A DNA stretch of 64,000 nucleotides from Narthecium ossifragum (lineage: Eukaryota; Streptophyta; Magnoliopsida; Dioscoreales; Nartheciaceae): assembly GCA_963920575.1 (NCBI GenBank), contig OY986975.1, positions 22,041,897-22,105,896 on the forward strand, written 5' to 3'. Below the pieces are notes generated by a model. It saw only the letters and a program-made list of their open reading frames with translations, was not told where the DNA came from and did not search any database. The position numbers were made by a program, and so were the translations under genes. Numbering within the stretch: position 1 is the first letter of the stretch; every line of letters starts with the position of its first letter. Positions 38,999 to 50,000 of this stretch are shown here, piece after piece.

Positions 38999-39775
38999 AT
39001 CTACCTGATTACAACGGTTTGAGTTCATTATTCAGGACACAAAACTGGCCAACATAATCAAGGTTAGGTGATGATCATCTATCTCACTGTCCACTAGGTA
39101 ACAAATTATAACTCACATTCTGGAGACCTTTTATAAAGTGGTCAAGTGATGAATGGGAGGAGATGATTGGGTGGGATCGGATCCCCGTGTGATCTCACGT
39201 AACCCAATCATCATGGGCGCACTTGTGATCAAGCCCAGCTAGCTTGCTAGCTATGTGGAATAATAATGGTCCCATATGATAGTGAAACACTCTTTAGTGA
39301 AGCAATGATTGTGTGCCTTCTTTTCCCGCTTTAATTTTGCTCGATCGATAGCCAAAGGAACACCACTCGGCATTCGACTGGAGTTGGTGTGAATAGAGGA
39401 CATGATTGAGCCTGGTGGTGCTAAGATCAAAGCATTGGCTGGCATGCATGGCATTTGTGCGACCTTTGCTTTGCTTGGTCGTCAATCATACTTCTTTACA
39501 TATGACGGTGAAGATGCTTTCGATCAAGCCTGTTTGGCGCGCGGTACCCGCGGGGTAGTAGCCGTGGGTATCCTTGGGCTTGGCCGGATTTCATTTTTTT
39601 GAATCTGTCACTTATCGACGTGTTATAACGTGTGGATAAGCTGAAAATGGATCCGCTCATCCTCCGATCCTTGGGATTCGTCAAATCGGCGTTTATCCAT
39701 GGCCTCAGAGGGTGAAGAATGATTTCCCTCGCATATAATTGAAAAACTATGCTATGAGTACAGGCCTCAAACTAA
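38999..39775. other. Intergenic, nothing recognised
   Basis: No gene is recognised. GC-rich words near 39530-39710 (CCTGTTTGGCGCGCGGTACC and others) hint at another Tourist-like piece, without clean ends. Confidence 0.4.
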
Positions 39776-39997
39776 TCAACATTATAAGGAGTAAAAATGA
39801 TTACGCATAATCACCCCTTATAAGGTTGATTTAATTTATATAATTATATATATTCTATAGTTATAGTATATTAATCTAATATAATCAACTTTATATAATA
39901 TCAATACTAATTCATTAATCAAATTCGGTTTTTATAATCGAATCATCCATTAACTTGATGGTTACCCTCCTGCCAGGTGGCAGGGGGGCCCACCTAG
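39776..39997 (+). mobile_element. Non-autonomous Helitron, family 2, copy B
   Basis: Begins TCAACATTATAAGGAG and ends with the hairpin CCTGCCAGGTGGCAGG, a short spacer and CTAG, inserted between A (39775) and T (39998). Length 222 bp. Both ends match copy A at 35948-36318. Confidence 0.82.
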
Positions 39998-41653
39998 TTT
40001 ATTATATAAAGGAATGTGGGTTATAAGTCATATGATCTACGTACACGTAGCAGATGGTTACTCGATTTTATATGCATACGTGACATATCACGTGACATCA
40101 TTATTTAATTGATTATCATATGGTTACCGGGTTCTTATGAGATATAGAAGAGAATAGTGAGAGTAGTGGTTATCCGTGCCATGTGGACTCGACACAGGGG
40201 ACACCTGGTGATATATAGGCTTGCATGGCATCTAAGGTTTAAAAAAAAAAAAAAAAAAAAAACACACCATCTAAGATATATATTATTAGATTGGGGCTGT
40301 TTTGACGCACTTCATCAAGAGACATAGAATAGCACATTTTGATTAATTGTAAATGGCGAGATCTCGAGCCCATGCATCACTTGAAATAGACACCACTGAT
40401 GCTTGATCTTGGTTCGAGCAACACAAGATCGTTCGATCGATGTAACAAACACTAATGGGTCATGTTAAATACACCGTAAGAATTACTAAGTGGTTCGGTT
40501 TTTTAAAAATCGAACACTATATTTTATGGTTACCGAATCATGTAAAATCATGTATTTTACATGATTCGGTTGTTACCGATCGAACCATACAACATAACAA
40601 AAAAATAGTGTGTGTATTTAGCATGACCCAACACTAATCTAGTTTTACTATCGTAGCTTAGCTTATTTGTTTTCACTATCAGGTGATTACAATCGATCAC
40701 AACCCTGCATTGATTGCTTAGAGGAGCTACTGGGAGGCTGCGGCCTTGGGGCTAGCCTTTGGGCTCGTAGTATGTATTCATCCTCAAGAATTGTAACGGG
40801 GTCACCGACTCACTAGCTAAGATGGGGAATGGCCTATCCGCCCCTACCGATCGGCTATATAGCATGTTCCCTGTGTAAATAGTTAGCTATATAACTCATC
40901 TCATAAAAAATAAAAAAAAACTTCAATCACTCAATCCAAACCTTCTGCCAATCAAATAAAATAAAGTCTATATATTTATATTAATTTTCAGTCCAATATC
41001 ATAGGTTAGTCGCAGCTCGGAATCAAGTACTGTACTAGCTTAGCTAGTGTACTCACTCATGAACAAATCGAGAAAACCCACGTGTAAGGAAATCACGAGA
41101 GATGTCCTTCTACTTTAATTCAACGCTATTATTGACCGGTCTCTGCGAGAGAACAACAGCGATGTCACGTGCATGTCCAGTGAGTGATCGACAGTGGCCA
41201 AAGTAATCTTCTCACCATCGATAGTTAGACATGGACATATGGTGGGCTACTGGGCTGGTGGTTTTTCCAACTTTTAAAATTTGGCGGGAGTCCTTCAAAT
41301 TTTTAGGCCGCGCCCGCGCACCTTCGCGCCTTGCATCCAAAAGTCAAGGATACCAACTTGTCCACACACCTGTCATCATACTCCAACGTACAATGACATT
41401 CGGCCCAATCCACCGTGGCCCCTTTTGGCATCAATGAAGGCCCAACCCATCTCGGGCATCAGCTATTTCCATGGGCTACAAACAAACTAAAGCCCATCTC
41501 TCGGTCCAGCCCAAACCCACCAACTCTATCGTCTTCCTATATAAATAAATAAATCCTCGAAGCCTTCCGTTACGTACCTTTTAGCATCCCTCTTACTACA
41601 ACTGATAGCCAACCCTTGGCCTTCGTCAACCTTTGACCTCCCAATTCCATCAC
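39998..41653. other. Intergenic with poly-A tract
   Basis: Contains an A-run at about 40240-40261 and a CTGGT end near 40210 that could be another decayed Helitron terminus. No genes were recognised. The right end is the promoter of the egg-cell-secreted protein. Confidence 0.4.
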
Positions 41654-41660
41654 TATAAAA
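41654..41660 (+). promoter_or_regulatory. TATA box of the EC1-like gene
   Basis: TATAAAA lies 77 bases ahead of the ATG at 41737, leaving room for a start site near 41688 in a CT-rich stretch. The placement is typical of a plant core promoter. Confidence 0.7.
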
Positions 41661-41736
41661 CACCAGCATAACCCCCTAACAATCTCTCTGTCACACGTAC
41701 GTATACGTATACTATCTAGCTAGCTTGAGCCCCGCC

Positions 41737-42210
41737 ATGGCTACTTTGAAGAACCTCGCCCTCCTGGTCCTCGTCATCTCCAGCTTCGCCACCTTGGCCA
41801 CCGCCGCCCGCGAGCTGGAGCTGCCGCAGCTGCAGCCGCTCCGGCATGGCCACCACACCCTCGAGGCCCGCCTGGCCAAAGGGCTGGCGGTGGCCGACGG
41901 GGCAGGCCTGGTGGACTGCTGGAACGCGCTGATGGAGCTCCGGTCGTGCACCAACGAGATCGTGCTCTTCTTCCTCAACGGCGAGTCGTACCTCGGCCAG
42001 CCGTGCTGCAGGGCCATTCGGACCATCACCCACCGGTGCTGGCCGGCCATGCTCGCCTCCCTCGGCTTCACGGCTCAAGAGGGTGACATCCTTCGGGGGT
42101 ATTGTGATGCCGAGACTGCTCCGCCTTCGCAGCCGCCGCCACCGCCGCCACCGTCGACTGCTCCGCCGGCGAGCCCGCCTGCTGGAGACGTGGCTGAGAT
42201 TGTGATTTAG
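41737..42210 (+). CDS. Egg-cell-secreted protein EC1-like (prolamin-like domain)
   Basis: EC1 proteins are secreted by the egg cell on sperm arrival and promote gamete fusion. The intronless frame encodes 157 residues from the ATG at 41737 in good context (GCCATGG). Residues 1-23 form a signal peptide ending ATA-A. The mature part carries six cysteines at 61, 71, 90, 91, 101 and 123 in the EC1 pattern, with the signature CWNALMELRSCTNEIVLFFL and the later GYCD. A proline-rich tail follows (about 128-150). A TATAAAA lies at 41654-41660 and an AATAAA at 42250-42255. The gene is strongly GC-rich, like other grass-type intronless secreted proteins. Confidence 0.93.
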   Translation: MATLKNLALLVLVISSFATLATAARELELPQLQPLRHGHHTLEARLAKGLAVADGAGLVDCWNALMELRSCTNEIVLFFLNGESYLGQPCCRAIRTITHRCWPAMLASLGFTAQEGDILRGYCDAETAPPSQPPPPPPPSTAPPASPPAGDVAEIVI

Positions 42211-42541
42211 CCGTCACGATTAACTGTGTCTCCTAAGCTTGCTATCTTTAATAAAGTAACACAATCTCCCTCTTTAATTATTCTCTCTCTCTACACATAT
42301 AATATACTAGTACTTACCGTTTTGCATTTTTTTTATTAATAAATAAAAAATTGTATTAAAAAAAAGATAATACGAGGCCACACAGAGCAGTTCTTTTCTC
42401 GTATCACGATGGACAGTTCTTTCTCAGCATCAAGTTAGATCACGTTTTCGAATCCAAATTAGTGAGCTAATTAAATAAAAAAATTAAGTTAGCCGAGACA
42501 GTTTTTAAACTAAAATAAAAAAATTTTAACTGGAGTCATAA

Positions 42542-42855
42542 TCTAACTCTATATAAGACAGTCTTTTCTTTTATTTGATGGCTCACGAGATGTTAGAAGA
42601 GTTTTATCTAACGGTTAAAAAACACCCTCACCATATGAGTTCAGTTATTTCTAAAATACGATTATATCCTACATGGAGAGAAACTAGGAGAGATGGGGTG
42701 GTTACGGAAGAGAGATAATATGCCAATTATTGAAGCATGCAGAAGATTTGCTGGTGAAGCTCGTGCTATCCGCATAGAGACGGAGATGTTATATAAATCG
42801 TGAATTAATCGTGACCAACCGATTAAACCGCGTCAGGGGCACGGAAATCTACTAG
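42542..42855 (+). mobile_element. Non-autonomous Helitron, family 1, copy B
   Basis: Begins TCTAACTCTATATAAGACAG and ends ..GTCAGGGGCACGGAAATCTACTAG, inserted between A (42541) and T (42856). Interior words such as TAGAAGAGTTTTATCTA and GAGTTCAGTTATT are shared with copy A at 35319-35725. It lies between the EC1-like and PAP2 genes. Confidence 0.8.
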
Positions 42856-43091
42856 TATATAATAAATCATCAAATATGAGATTTCTACGTATATACCCAC
42901 AAAGGAAAATTTGTTTACCTAAAAGGCCAAAATCAGCTTATATACTTCTTCTTCTTTTTTTTAAGATGGAAAAATGGCAATATGGGCACTAATTAAATCA
43001 ACCCACCATCGCTCGGTCAGAGTTACCTTATTCTCACCGAAGTGATTGTATATAGCTCGCGGCGATCTAGTCTAGTTCGCTGCTAATTAGG

Positions 43092-45993
43092 ATGGTGAGG
43101 GCTAGGGACGAGAGCCGGCGGATCCGGCGGCCGGCGAGCGGGAGGTGGTGGTGGTGGCGCGAGGGTGGTGGACTGGGGCTGGCGGCGATCTCATACGTGT
43201 GCATAGACTATCTCCGGCTAGTGCAGCCGTTGTGGCACGAGCGGCTCCAGCCGGTGCTATGGGCGGCGCTGGCTCTCGCCGCCGCCTCACGTGCTCCATT
43301 CTACCGCTACTGGTCTCTGGAGCTCCGCGCGGCGCTGCCCTTCTTGGGATCGTTGGTGTTTATGCTTGCCGCCCTCCTTTGCGAGGCGCTCTCAGTGCGT
43401 TTTGTCACCGCCGTTCTCGGCCTCGATTGGCACGGGTATGCGATCTCCATCAATTCCAACAATTTTTCATTTCCCCAGAGCCCTAATTTTTACTTCTTTG
43501 TGTGTAATTTTGCTTTTTTGTGGCGTATTAGGTTCGAATCTGTGATAAAGGTGGGAAAAAATTGGATTTTTTTTGGTGGGAATGTTATGTGACTTGCTTC
43601 ATGGTATCTGTTCAGTGTGAGCTTTTCCGTTGATTCTGGTCTCTAATGCAAGTTTGGAGCCTTTTCAACGACTATCCACGTCTCAGTTTCGTGTTTTAAT
43701 TCGTTAGATTTTGTCTTTGTTGTTGATTAGGTTCGAATTGGGAGTAAAATGGGGAAAATGTGCTACCAATGTGGGAACATTGGTTTTTTGGGAGCTTTTA
43801 GTTCCTCAATGCTTTTGTCTTTTTGCCCATTCTTTTTACTTTACTCAGTTCAATGTTTCCCATATTTAATGGTGCATGAGTAGTCAGTGGATGTGAATGA
43901 ACAATATATTACATGCATTATCATTTGAACAGATCCTCGATGTCTATATTTACAAGGAAATTCTCATGCATGTTGGTCAGCCAGTTATTTGGATCCCCAT
44001 CTCAAACAAAGGAATTAGTGCTGTAGATTTTGCAGCAAAGCTATTCTGTTAAATTTGGAGAATTTTCTTGTTACACTAGCTCAGGCTACTGCTAGGTGTT
44101 GATGCCTTGTGCCATCACTTGCGCTCTTCCATTCTTCCTCCGCTTTTGCTGGTTGCACTTATTTCATTATGTGATCTTTTTTTAATGAATGTTCGGCACA
44201 TTGATCTAATTGCATGGTCCAACTCTATCAGTTAAGCTGTTCTGGATGACGGACGCTGGAATATTTCTTCTTTTTTTGCAGAACCTGGACTCCACTCCCT
44301 GATACTGGCCAATGGTTGCTTCTCGCACTAAATGAGAAGCTTCCAAGTATTGTAGTCGAGATACTAAGAGCTCATATTATTGGGCTCCATCATTACCTGA
44401 TGTTGTTCATAATGTTGGCCTTTTCTGTGCTATTTGGCACTGTTAAAGCTCCCGGCCTTGGTCTTGGTGCGAGGTATATGTTCACAATGGCCATTGGTCG
44501 CCTTTTTCGCGCCATATCATTTGTTTCAACAATTCTTCCATCACTCCGGCCTTGGTGTGCTTCAAATCGATTTAAAGTTCCTCAACATCCTCATCCATGG
44601 GCACAAAAGTATTACATGCCATATGCCTTCGATTCTGATGCTATTCGGCAGCTAATATACACCGATACACATTATGGTTGTTCCAATAACTGACTTTTTT
44701 TAATTTATGTTATTCTTTGTTTTTTTTTCAACACTAAAATAATGCAACTTTTCATTTTTTCCCCCTCCAATCGGAAAGTCCATGTTAAGGAATATCCTGC
44801 TGAGCATTATCCAAATTGGGGGAGAATGAGCTTCCTAGCCGAGATACTGAGACCCCTCGCTTCTGATGGATCTTCATGGTACCAATTGCTGAAGAAAGCT
44901 GAGGGTGGATGCAATGACCTTCTGTACAGCGGCCACATGTTTGTTTCTGTACTGACTGCTATGGCATGGACGGTATGTAACAATACTTCACTACGAAGAA
45001 CTTAAGAAAGAAAGTAAAATTCTCCTAAAATAGTTGTCATCTTAAGGATAGACATGTTAAATACACATAAGTCGAGTTTGATTACTACCAATCCTGCTTT
45101 GATGAAGTTCATACGTGGCACAATTTATTTGTTGGCCCAAAGAGGGCCCGATTTAGTGGTAGTTTCTAGAACTTCTTTTCACCATAAAGACAAGTTTCTA
45201 ACACACTATGCTATTATCTGCACTTTGATAAATGAAACTCAATGCTTCTGAGAGAATCAAGCACATCAGACCCCAAATGTTGCACTGTGAAAATTGTCAG
45301 CGGCCAAGTAACATGAAGTTTCGTTCTGCCCAAGCTTGCTCAGTTGCTCAGTAATTTTCAATATCTTTTTAAAAAGAATTTGCATCCTCATCAGCTAATA
45401 TTAGCAATTCCATTGCACAATGCAGCCCACCTAACAAAGTCTTGGTCTTGAAGGGGGGCATACACAGGTCTCGGGGCTACATTTATGGACTCTTGCATGA
45501 CACTCGCTCGTTTGTTTTGTTGAATTGTTAATCAGCCACCATCTATTCAATTGCTTTGAAGGTGCTGAATATGAATCCCCTCACTCTTCATTGTCAGGAA
45601 GCATATGGAGGGTGGACCTCTGCTCTGATATGGCTGCTCGTCCTACACAGTGCGCAAAGAGAGGTTCGCGAGCGCCACCACTACACTGTTGACTGTGTCG
45701 TGGCAATCTATGTGGGCATCCTGCTCTGGAGGATGACTGGCTTCATATGGTCTGCCAAGAACACATCGAGAGCAAAGAGACTCGCCAAGCTCGAAGAAGT
45801 TCAGGGCAGACTGGTTCATGCGGCAAAGGATTCAGACATTGATGAGATAAGGGAACTCTTGAAGGAAGTGGAGTCGGCAGGCCAAGAGAGACAAAGTGCT
45901 TCCCAGTGGGCTATCTGGGCATTTGCTGGCATTACCACGGTCACATGTCTTTTCGTTGTTCTCCTAGCTTTTGCTTGGACAAGTGATGGGTGA
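43092..45993 (+). CDS. PAP2-type, sphingomyelin-synthase-like membrane protein
   Basis: Similar to the plant proteins annotated as sphingomyelin synthetase family (At1g43580-like); the true plant substrate is not clear. Four exons (43092-43435, 44282-44676, 44779-44972, 45598-45993) close in frame to 442 residues. A basic, tryptophan-rich N-terminus is followed by several membrane spans. The PAP2_C catalytic motifs are present: GGCNDLLYSGHM (histidine near 299) and HHYTVD (338-343), which supply the catalytic histidines and aspartate of lipid phosphotransferases. A charged, coiled-coil-like stretch (about 365-405) and a final membrane helix end the protein. The phase-2, phase-1 and phase-0 introns are all GT-AG. 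Confidence 0.92.
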
Positions 45994-46257
45994 GGGTGAG
46001 TATCCTTCAATTTTGTTCTTGTAATTTTAGCTTTACCATGTATGATTCCTGTGATTTGTGTGAGTTATTTATTAGGATTGTTGTTTGGTACTCCATTGCT
46101 ACGGCTGAGTGCAATATGTTAAGATTTGATCGCAAGCAGATGTCCATCCCTTGCTTGATCAGATGTGCTAGATATAGCATGACAAGAAAGGTGCTTAGAT
46201 TTTTTGTTAAGAACTGCTCGAGTGCTCAACTAGGTTGGACAACACTAGAAACTTTAA

Positions 46258-46258
<1 letters not shown>

Positions 46259-46310
<52 letters not shown>

Positions 46311-46316
46311 TATACA
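46259..46316. repeat. Compound CT/TA/CA microsatellite
   Basis: A CT run passes into about sixteen TA units and then CA units. A second TA run lies at about 46597-46619. Lengths in assemblies of such tracts are unreliable. Confidence 0.95.
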
Positions 46317-46358
46317 TGGGTCAGAGCATGTACATTGCACATGCCATTGAATCGGTGT

Positions 46359-46542
46359 GAGGTACCGATTGGTTGATCTAGTTCATCGGTGGTGTGGACT
46401 GTGGACTAGATCAACAATTGGTATCTCATTACCGATTGAATATACCAATGATCGAATCGATAATGAGATACCAATTGATTAAACTAGTTCATCGGTACAA
46501 TACCGATGAACTAAATTAATCAATCGGTATCTTATTACTGAT
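46359..46542. repeat. Four alternating inverted copies of a ~32-bp unit
   Basis: A unit resembling GGTACCGATTGGTTGATCTAG..TTCATCGGT occurs forward at 46359-46390 and 46456-46496, and inverted at 46404-46435 and 46501-46542. The block can fold into one or two long hairpins. Segments with CATGTGCATTACACATATCAC flank it; related words occur near 35.0 kb. Confidence 0.8.
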
Positions 46543-46619
46543 TAGAGGACATGTGCATTACACATATCACGTGATCATTTACACAAAACTTCATCCATAT
46601 ATATATATATATATATATT

Positions 46620-47068
46620 GAATTGTTAATAGTTCGCCCCATGTTATGATATGATCTACCAAATCCTAGCTATGACCTTAGCAAAACTATGTTGGCAAAT
46701 TTTTCAGATCGGATGATCATAATCCTAAAAATAAAATTTCAAAAATCAAGCTATTGTTCTATCATCACCATCATTCATCACGAACGTGGATCCTTGATAA
46801 TGATCAATCCTTCTCCGATTATGTTACAAATGTTTGTTGCTGTTTATTTTTGACAAATGATGACGGTATCAAAAAAGTTTAATACAGAAGAACCAAAAAT
46901 AAATAATCAACTCAACTGCTACAACTCGATATATAGTTTGGCAAACACCAGCACTGTCAAAAACACACCTCATGACTCACATATTCACAAACCAAGTTTC
47001 CTATAAACAAATAATGATCACCAAGGGCTTTGTAACGATCCTATGTACACCTGTGAATTAGAGGACTG
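46620..47068. other. Intergenic, nothing recognised
   Basis: No gene is seen. The right part should be the 3' UTR of the sterol glucosyltransferase gene. Confidence 0.5.
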
Positions 47069-50000
47069 CTATTGTGTGAATGGGAAACAGCACCATTTCT
47101 CCATGAGCTGAAGCAACCATTGGAGTGGGTTTGGAGGCTCATCATCGATGGAGGGAGGAGGGATTGGGAATTTCTCGGGCAGATGTTTGTGGAATGCATT
47201 TACGGCGGCCCCAACGCCATCTTCGTCGTGTATGAGCATTGCTAATCCCGTTGCTTGTAATTTAACCTAATAAAAACAAGGGAAGAGCTAAATATGTAAG
47301 TGACTTAACTATATCGAAGTTGCTATAAACTTAGAAGAATACAAAAGAAACAATCCTAATTTACCTCTGGCTCGAGCATTAATCTGATAGCACTTGTTAG
47401 GCGTTCAGCATTAAGCTCAGATATCGGAATTGGTGCAGGGCCTACTCCTTTTTTATGGACCCTATCACCCCAAATAAACTGATCTCCAAAGAAAGGTATT
47501 ATGGTGGTTGGACACTGAAAATATTGAGTGAGAGATCAGTTATCAATGTGCTTAGCTCCAACAGATGTTTCATAAAAAAAAAGGAAGTAGAGAACTAAGA
47601 TCACACATGATTGAACAAGGCAAAGCATCTTTGATCGTATTGACAGAAGCAATTGACAAGCAGGTTCTCTCAAAGAAAAACAAAAAAAAAATTCAAACTT
47701 GGAGTTTTTAAGTAATTTCTGTAGGACATTCAGCGCATCGCAAATCAGATCGACAAAAGAGAGGCGATCAGTATCAAGAAAACAAGATGGCCTGAGTTGG
47801 AGCAAAAGCGCATGTCAACCCAAAAAATGCTGGTTTTAGAAAATAGGAAGACAAAAACATTGAGTTCAACTGAAGTTTCAGGATTATCATCCATATTTGC
47901 TGGGATAATTTTTATGCCTTTCTGCACTAGAAAGGGTGAAGATAAATCCATAGTTAAACCAAACTATTAGCAAGAGAGATTCATGAAGGAGAATTTTACC
48001 CCAGCTCTTAATCCTGTAGCAGTAGTACCCGCTCCACCATGATGAACCTAAACAAATTGGATAATCAGAAGTCTTTAATGATAAAATTGAATTCATGTTA
48101 TGAATAATATGGCAGGCAAGAGGGATCCATTATTTGGAGACAGTTGCAAACAGCTAAGACAGATGTAAATCTGGGAATCAAGCAAACGAACTGTCAAGCA
48201 AAGTCCAGTAGAACTAGTTACTATACTCTGCCATTCAGTAACCGCACTGAGATGTTCACAGTGGATATAGATCTTAGAGAATGCAATTCAACCAATCAGA
48301 ACCTTGAATATCTAGCAGCTGTTATTACTGCCAACTGCATTTGTCCTCAAAATCTAGAAGTATAATGTCATTATTACTTCTTAACAATCAGTAAAATATT
48401 TCCCACATTAACTTCTACTACATGAGCGAAGAGCTGAAAACCTCTAAAATCCCCAAGCAACTGGAAATGAATGCTGTCTTCCAAATTCATAAAAGTCAGA
48501 TAACAACAACTAAAACTCTGAAAAGATGATATTTAAACAGAGTTAGTTCTGTAAAATGTGAAAACCAAGATACAAATGTTTTCTTATATAAGTATTTGTT
48601 CATGATAACATACATAAAAGTAACTTAGCCATCTAGAAAGTCAACTCTGAAAGCACATGCACAGCAACTTACCACAGCAGCACATTGAGGGAACAACCAG
48701 TCATGAGGGCACTCCTCGATAAGATAGACATCGGTAGGAAATTCTGAAACTGCAATGCGAAGGGTATATTTAGGATTTCAAACAAACCAATAAACTGCCC
48801 TTAACAGCTGTAATCTTAATATGTATCCACCAGATATGATAAGCAGCATTTCCTCACTTCAAACTACTAATATAAACAGGAACATAGCGGAAAAGATAGT
48901 TGCAGCAATTGTGTTTGTTTCATCACTATACTATCTTCAAAGAGAAATAACACAATCACTTGCCAGTTAGGGCAAAAGAAAGCGTGAACCATCATATTCT
49001 TAAGATTAAAATAGCAAGAGTTTCATGGCATTCAAACAAATAAACAATACACATGTCATTCAATTATAAGAATTGAGACGTGATTTCAGAAAACAATCAA
49101 CTTCAACAGCACAGCACAATACAAAAGACAGATAAACATATGTCAGTGCCGACGCAATGAAGGAATGATATCTAGCTAGTGGGACTGGGGCAGCCATGAA
49201 AGCTAATAAAAACAAGATACAGAAAGCCTAAGTGCATATTATAAAGGTAGTAAGATTAAACTCATAATGTGGATGCATGATGAAAATAATTGAATTACAA
49301 AAATGATGTCTACTCTGACACAAAACTTGCTTGGAAAAAGAGCGAGCATAGACACATTATAGGTGAATATGAAGCAGATAAGACTTACTCATTCCAAGAC
49401 CTCCCAAACCGCGGTCAATTATTCCCCTTTGTCCTGTTTCTCTTAGTGCTTCCAAAATGATGGATGTTGTTTTCTTTGCATCGTCAAGGGGCTTGACAAC
49501 AAAAAGAAATGGTAAAATAGAGCTTATCAGAAGTAGCCATATCGAGACAAATATATCATAAAAAGGCATCTTGAGTTCGACAGCAATATTGTGGCTGTTG
49601 CTGGAAATTAGCACGCAAGTGCATGAAGAACAGATAAGGTAGTCAAGAGTGAAACAATTAAGTGAACAGCAGAATGCAAATGTCTAGCAGTTCAATGTTG
49701 AGTGCAAGTTAGTCAACTACTTACTCAGAACTGGAGCTACCTACATTTACAGGGTTTAATAGCTTAATCACTAAAAACAAGTCTAATGATCACGGCCACA
49801 TCAGAGAAAATATTTGAGCAGAAAACAAGGATCATCAATCTGATCGAAAGATTCGAAACATATACAGCAATACCTACCATGCTACCAAATCCAATATATA
49901 TTGGCTTTGGTCCCCGCTCGATCCACTGTGTAAACTCTTCCTGAGGTTCATAACGGGTCCCAATGTTTAAGAAACAAAAACCAAGAACATCCACCAAGGC

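Noticed and set aside
43528..43545. tRNA B-box-like word GGTTCGAATC
   Set aside because: No A-box or acceptor stem at the right spacing; it lies in intron 1 of the PAP2 gene.
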